DNA of 64,000 nucleotides. Origin: Eurosta solidaginis (taxonomy: Eukaryota; Arthropoda; Insecta; Diptera; Tephritidae). Of this stretch, positions 58,864 to 64,000 are shown piece after piece (positions within the stretch are counted from its first letter, which is position 1; each line of letters begins with the position of its first letter). Under the pieces are notes generated by a model. That model was not told the DNA's origin. It made no database searches and saw nothing but the letters and a program-made list of their open reading frames with translations. Location of the stretch: positions 558,001 to 622,000 of the forward strand of contig NW_027136915.1 in assembly GCF_040869045.1 (NCBI RefSeq), in the 5' to 3' direction. The position numbers and the translations under genes were made by a program.

Positions 58864-60943
58864 GTGATGGAGTTAACCAGCTAAGCTACCTCTGACGAGG
58901 TCCTGTACGTGACGGAGCGTGCATGCTAGTTAAAACCAGGTCTGAGCTCGCCGGGTTGGGGTGGTCCTTGCTTGTCACATGTGTACAGGGGTCAACCTAA
59001 CACACAAAAGAATTTCATGCACATATTTGAATAGAACCAGGCAAAAAAAATTCTAAACACTTTAACCCCGAAAATCCCTAAAGATAAGACAGACAACCGG
59101 AAATGGAATAAACCGGAGATGCAGTCGATCGAACCTAGGAAGCAATAAAGCCGCTTCCTTTCTCTCTCCTACCCAACCATGAGAAATATTTTTTTGACGT
59201 TAATCCCTAAACCCAACCATACCTAAGGAAGAACTAGATCACCTCACATCCCTTCGAAAATAAAAAAAATTAGCACCGATTCTTTTTAAATTCACAAATT
59301 GATTACATATTTATTCGCCAATTATATGCATATCTTAATATTTATATAGCTTTATAGTATCTTACCAAATATTAATCATTAAAGTTTACAAATATTAAAA
59401 TTGATATTATTCCTATGAAATATGAATAAAAATATTCATCCGAAAAATGTATAGTAATAATATTTTACAGGGATAAATTCATTATAAATTATCAATCAAT
59501 TAATTCCTAAAAGATAATTCCTATTTAGAAAGATTTTGACTGAAATGTTCTTAGTTCGAAACAGAAAAAGCTGCTATACTACTGATGTAGATAGTAAAAA
59601 AGAAGAAAAAAAAATGGTTGTGAACATTCATTCAGGCTCTATTCCACTCTAAGCACTTAAGCGTTTATTTTGATCATTATTACTACTCCAACAACAAGAA
59701 AATAGTTCTTTTGTCCGCACAACTAAATTTCCAAAAACCATATCTATTATTGACAAATATCAAACATGAGAAAGTTTATTAACTTTTACAGCTTTTTATT
59801 GAACTTAATTTAACTTTGCCCAATTCTGCACATCTATATACTAATGCAGTTCTTAGTCCTCACATTTTCTACATTCAAATAATCGCCAGAGAAAAATTAA
59901 CATTTGTCTATCATACCATTTCTAATTAGAATTTGTAAAAAAAAAACACCAATGTTGAGAGAAAAAAAAGATATATGTCACTGTGGCAACGCAAAAAAAT
60001 TACAAAATAACACGTTCAGGTAAAGGGAGAGGGAGCAACGTGATCAAAGCATATATTTATGAACAGCTATTTTTGCTTGTGTTTTCCATGTTACTTTCTC
60101 TCGCTCTACACGCGTGAACAAATGATGATATACATGTTACCAAAAAATATAAGAGAGTTTAATGTAAGAGAACTTACATGATGAGATCCAATGTGGTCAG
60201 CAGGCGCCTGTTGAGGTGTGTTGGTTTGCTAGAATAATCAAAATGATTTCTTTTTCTCTCTCTCTGATGAATATAATTCTTATTAAAAGTTTTCTTTTGA
60301 ACTATTCTCTGTGTCACAAAAAAATTCTTATTGCCTCACGTATGTAAGACCATTTACCATATTTTTAACCCTTCAATGCTCGAATCTAAAGTTTAGAATT
60401 TTTCCTTTTTTTCTTCTTTTTTTTAAACAAATTTTTACTCTACAAGGGTTCGCCATTATTTATATTATTTGTAACTACAACACAGCAGATTATAAAAAAA
60501 ATGAAATTCTAGAATGTTTCGTACATTTTCCGTGCATTTCTCTACATATGACTGAGAAAAAAAATTTATGAGCACATAAAGAAATTATAAATGCAATATG
60601 ACCTGCTGCTCAACAACATTTTTATTTTATTTTTTTTGATATCAAAATTAAATTTTTTGCACTTTCAACTTTTATCACACACTTAATGCAACACCGTGCA
60701 GTAGGTGTATCCTATTGTATATGCATTTATATCACACAAATTCTATCGTTTTCATGGTTTTAGATTGTTTTGCATTATACGTAATCTGTAAAAATCGACT
60801 AGGTGGTGATTTCAACACTTTTCATCGATCAAATCCATGCAAAATTTTCACTCAATTAAAATTTGTCTTCTTTTTAAATTTTAGCTTTACGTAGCTAGGT
60901 TTTCAAATTAATTTTTCCCTATTTATGTATATTTAACAAAAAC
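58864..60943. other. AT-rich DNA; probable gypsy 5' LTR then unassigned sequence
   Basis: The first few hundred bases, read on the minus strand, should be the 5' LTR of the RING-Gag element, but its outer edge is not recognisable. The remainder is AT-rich, with homopolymers and no convincing gene. The small open frame at 60,311-60,571 has biased, low-complexity composition and no recognisable domain. Confidence 0.4.
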
Positions 60944-63632
60944 AAGTAAGGAAGGTTAAGTTCGGGTGTAACCGAACATTACATACTCAGTTGAGAGCTA
61001 TGGTGACAACATAAGGGAAAATAACCATGTAGGAAAATGAACCGAGGGAAACCCTGGAATGTGTATCAAATGAAAAGCGTTAAAGAGTATTTTATGAGGG
61101 AGTGGGCCATAGTTCTATAGGTGGATGCCATTTAGGGATATAGCCATAAAGGTGGATCAGGGTTGACTCTAGAATGCGTTTGTACGATATGGGTTTCAAA
61201 TGAAAGGTGTTAATGAGTATTTTAAAAGGGAGTAATCCTTAGTTCCATAGGTGGACGCCATTTCGAGATATCGCCACAAAGGTGGACCAGGGGTGACCCT
61301 AGAATTTGTTTGTACAATATGGGTATCAAAAAAAAGGTGTTAATGAGTATTTTAAAAGGGAGTAATCCTTAGTTCCATAGGTGGACGCCGTTTCGAGATA
61401 TCGCCATAAGGTGGACCAGGGGTGACCCTAGAATTTGTTTGTACAATATGGGCATCAAACGAAAGGTGTTAATGAGTATTTTAAAAGGGAGTGGGCCTTA
61501 GTTCTATAGGTGGACGCCGTTTCGAAATATCGCCCTAAAGGTGGACCAGGGGTGACTGTAGAATATGTTTGTACGAAATGGGTATCAAATTAAAGGTATT
61601 AATAAGGGTTTTAAAAGGGAGTGGTGGTTGTTGTATAGGTGGTCGCCTTTTCGAGATATCGCCATAAAGGTGGACTAGGGGTGACTATAGAACGCGTTTG
61701 CACGATATGGGTATCAAATGAAAGGTGCTAATGAGTGTTTTAAAAGGGAGTAATCCTTAGTTCCATAGGTGGACGCGGTTTCGATATATCGCCATAAAGG
61801 TGGACCAGGGGTAACCCTAGAATTTGTTTGTACAATATGGGTATCAAAAGAAAGGTGTTTATGAGTATTTTAAAAGGGATTGATCCTTAGTTCCATATGT
61901 GGACGCCGTTTCGAGATATCGCCATAAAGGTGGAGCAGGGGTGACCCTAGAATTTGTTTGTACAATATGGGTATCAAAAGAAAGGTGTTAATGAGTATTT
62001 TAAAAGGGAGTGGGCCTTCGTTCTATAGGTGTTCGCCTTTTCGAGATATCGCCATAAAGGTGGACCAGGGGTGACTTTAGAATATGTTTTTACGATATGG
62101 GTATCAAATGAAAGGTGTTAATGAGTATTTTAAAAGGGCGTGGGGCTTAGTTCTATAGGTGGACGCCTTTTCGAGATATCGCCATAAAGGTGGACCAGGG
62201 GTGACTCTAGAATGAGTTTGTACGATATGGGTATCAAATTAAAGGTATTAATGAGAGTTTTAAAAGGGAATGGTGTGAAGGCGTTTTCCAGATATCGACC
62301 AAAATGTGGACCAGGGTTACCCAGAACATCATCTGTTGGATACAGCTAATTTATTTATATATGTAATACCTGCCAAGATTTTAAGGGTTTTTTATTTCGC
62401 CCTGTAGAACTTTTTCATTTTCTTCTACTTAATATGGTAGGTGTCACAACCATTTTATAAAGTTTTTTCTAAAGTTATATTTCGCGTCAATAAAACAATC
62501 CAATTACCTTACCATGTTTCATGCTTTTTTTCGTATTTGGTATAGAATTATGGCATTTTTTCATTTTTCGTAATTTTCGATATCGAAAAAGTGGGCGTGG
62601 TCATAGTCGGATTTCGTTCATTTTTCATACCAAGATAAAGTGAGTTCAAGTAAGCACGTGAACTAAGTTCATTAAAGATATGTCGATTTTTGCCAAGTTA
62701 TGGTGTTAACGGCCATGCGGAAGGACAGACGGACGCCTGTGTATAAAAACTGGGCGTGGCATCAACCAATTTCGCCCATTTTCACAGAAAACAGTTAATG
62801 TCATAAAATCTATGCCCCTACCAAATTTCAAAAGGATTGGTTAATTTTTGTTCGACTTATGGCGTTAAAAGTATCCTAGACAAATTAAATGAAAAAGGGC
62901 GGAGCCACGCCCATTTTGAAATTTTCTTTTCTTTTTGTATTTTGTTGCACCATATCATTACTGGAGTTGAATGTTGACATAATTTACTTATATACTGTAA
63001 AGATATTAAATTTTTTGTTAAAATTTTACTTTAAAAAAATTTTTTTTTTAAAAGTGGGCGTGGTCCTTCTCCGATTTTGTTAATTTTTATTAGGCGTACA
63101 TATAGTAATAGAAGTAACGTTCCTGCCAAATTTCATCAAGATATCTTCAACGACTGCCAAATTACAGCTTGCAAAACTTTTAAATTACCTTCTTTTAAAA
63201 GTGGGCGGTGCCACGCCCATTGTCCAAAATTTTACTAATTTTCTATTCTGCGTCATAAGTTCAACTCATCTACCAAGTCTCGTCGCTTTAGCTGTCTTTT
63301 GTAATGAATTATCGCACTTTTTCGGTTTTTCGAAATTTTCGATATCGAAAAAGTGGGCGTGGTTATAGTCCGATATCGTTCATTTTAAATAGCGATCTGA
63401 GATGTGTACTCAGGAACCTGCATACCAAATTTCATCAAGATACCTCAAAATTTACTCAAGTTATCGTGTTAACGGACGGACGGACGGACATGGCTCATTC
63501 AAATTTTTTTTCGATCCTGATTATTTTGATATATGGAAGTCTATATCTATCTCGATTCCTTTATATATGTACAACCAACCGTTATCCAATCAAACTTAAT
63601 ATACTCTGTGAGCTCTGCTCAACTGAGTATAA
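60944..63632 (-). mobile_element. Complete non-autonomous Helentron
   Basis: The 3' terminus AAGTAAGGAAGGTTAA and hairpin GTTCGGGTGTAACCGAAC (60,960-60,977) are followed by subterminal repeat ATACTCAGTTGAG and about ten ~130 bp satellite units (61,060-62,320). The single-copy part has several GTGGGCGTGG motifs. A GGACGGACGGACGGACATGG microsatellite lies near 63,473, and the 5' subterminal repeat CTCTGCTCAACTGAGTAT at 63,613-63,630. This is the cleanest reference copy in the window, 2.69 kb, without coding capacity. Confidence 0.8.
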
Positions 63633-64000
63633 CAAAATTTTTTTTTTCACGTAGCCACATGGCTTTAGCTGCCTGTGCTGATGTGGTAAAGTCAGGATTT
63701 GCTGATCCTTCTGCCGTTGGTCCCCAAAATCATCCGGATCCGATGTCTCCACTCGCCTTGTGCTGCAGGATGGATCATACTTTTTATTATATATATCATT
63801 ATATTTTAATGATATCGGTTATAATTGCGGATAGAAACTTGAACCGCACTTTTTTATTGTTGGTGACCATATAACGCTTCAAAAGACTAAGCCCGATACA
63901 GTATCGACGCACAACCGCTCACTTTAAAATCTTCAGCCAGAAAAAGAACGAGATCAATTTTCGGAAATCCATCGTGCTCTCGTCTTTATCTCCTCATTTT
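63633..64000. other. No recognisable feature
   Basis: Sequence after the Helentron 5' end. A 113-codon open frame crosses from the Helentron into it and therefore cannot be a native gene. Confidence 0.4.

Noticed and set aside
60311..60571. 86-codon open frame
   Set aside because: Phe/Tyr-rich, low-complexity translation of AT-rich DNA, no domain and no neighbouring signals.

Overview
The window reads as repeat-dense, AT-rich insect DNA, most likely heterochromatin of a higher fly. This is inferred from INE-1/DINE-1-like Helentrons with GTCY proto-microsatellites, an errantivirus (insect gypsy group) with an env gene, and copia, R1-like and jockey-like retroelements. A tephritid fruit fly is my best guess, at low confidence. 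I found no host protein gene, rRNA gene or functional tRNA gene. Nearly everything is a transposable element or its debris.

The dominant structure is a very large imperfect palindrome. Positions 1-26,831 are mirrored, inverted, by 27,910-45,692, and the left arm runs off the window start. Both arms carry the same nested stack, outer to inner: an unclassified repeat, an errantivirus 3' end (LTR and broken env), a Helentron with a ~130 bp satellite, a full-length copia element, a field of ~151 bp repeats with INE-1-like cores, and a 3.25 kb hAT-like DNA transposon with a MITE inside it. The 1.08 kb between the arms holds a 5'-truncated R1-like LINE (minus strand, 30-nt A tail) whose 5' end abuts the first mirrored base. 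The arms differ by substitutions at roughly the percent level, private stop codons and frameshifts, a 7.7 kb deletion (right arm), a ~0.9 kb tandem duplication (left) and a ~0.47 kb length difference. The left arm also has a 3,364 bp near-identical tandem duplication carrying the errantivirus integrase. Lesions shared by both arms predate the inverted duplication and private ones postdate it, so the palindrome records its own history.

From 45.7 kb to the end is a non-mirrored transposon nest. A jockey-like LINE is broken by two opposite-facing tRNA-derived SINEs and by a second LINE. Three Helentrons follow, one complete at 60,944-63,632. Between them lies a minus-strand Ty3/gypsy element with a tRNA-Lys-type primer site and an unusual RING-H2 domain at the front of its Gag. 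That element is cut inside its reverse transcriptase and joined to an inverted integrase fragment.

The most notable observations are the LINE-centred palindrome and the RING-Gag gypsy element. The palindrome could be a real rearrangement, a source of hairpin small RNA, or an assembly error. All element assignments come from motifs and ends read by eye; no database search was run.
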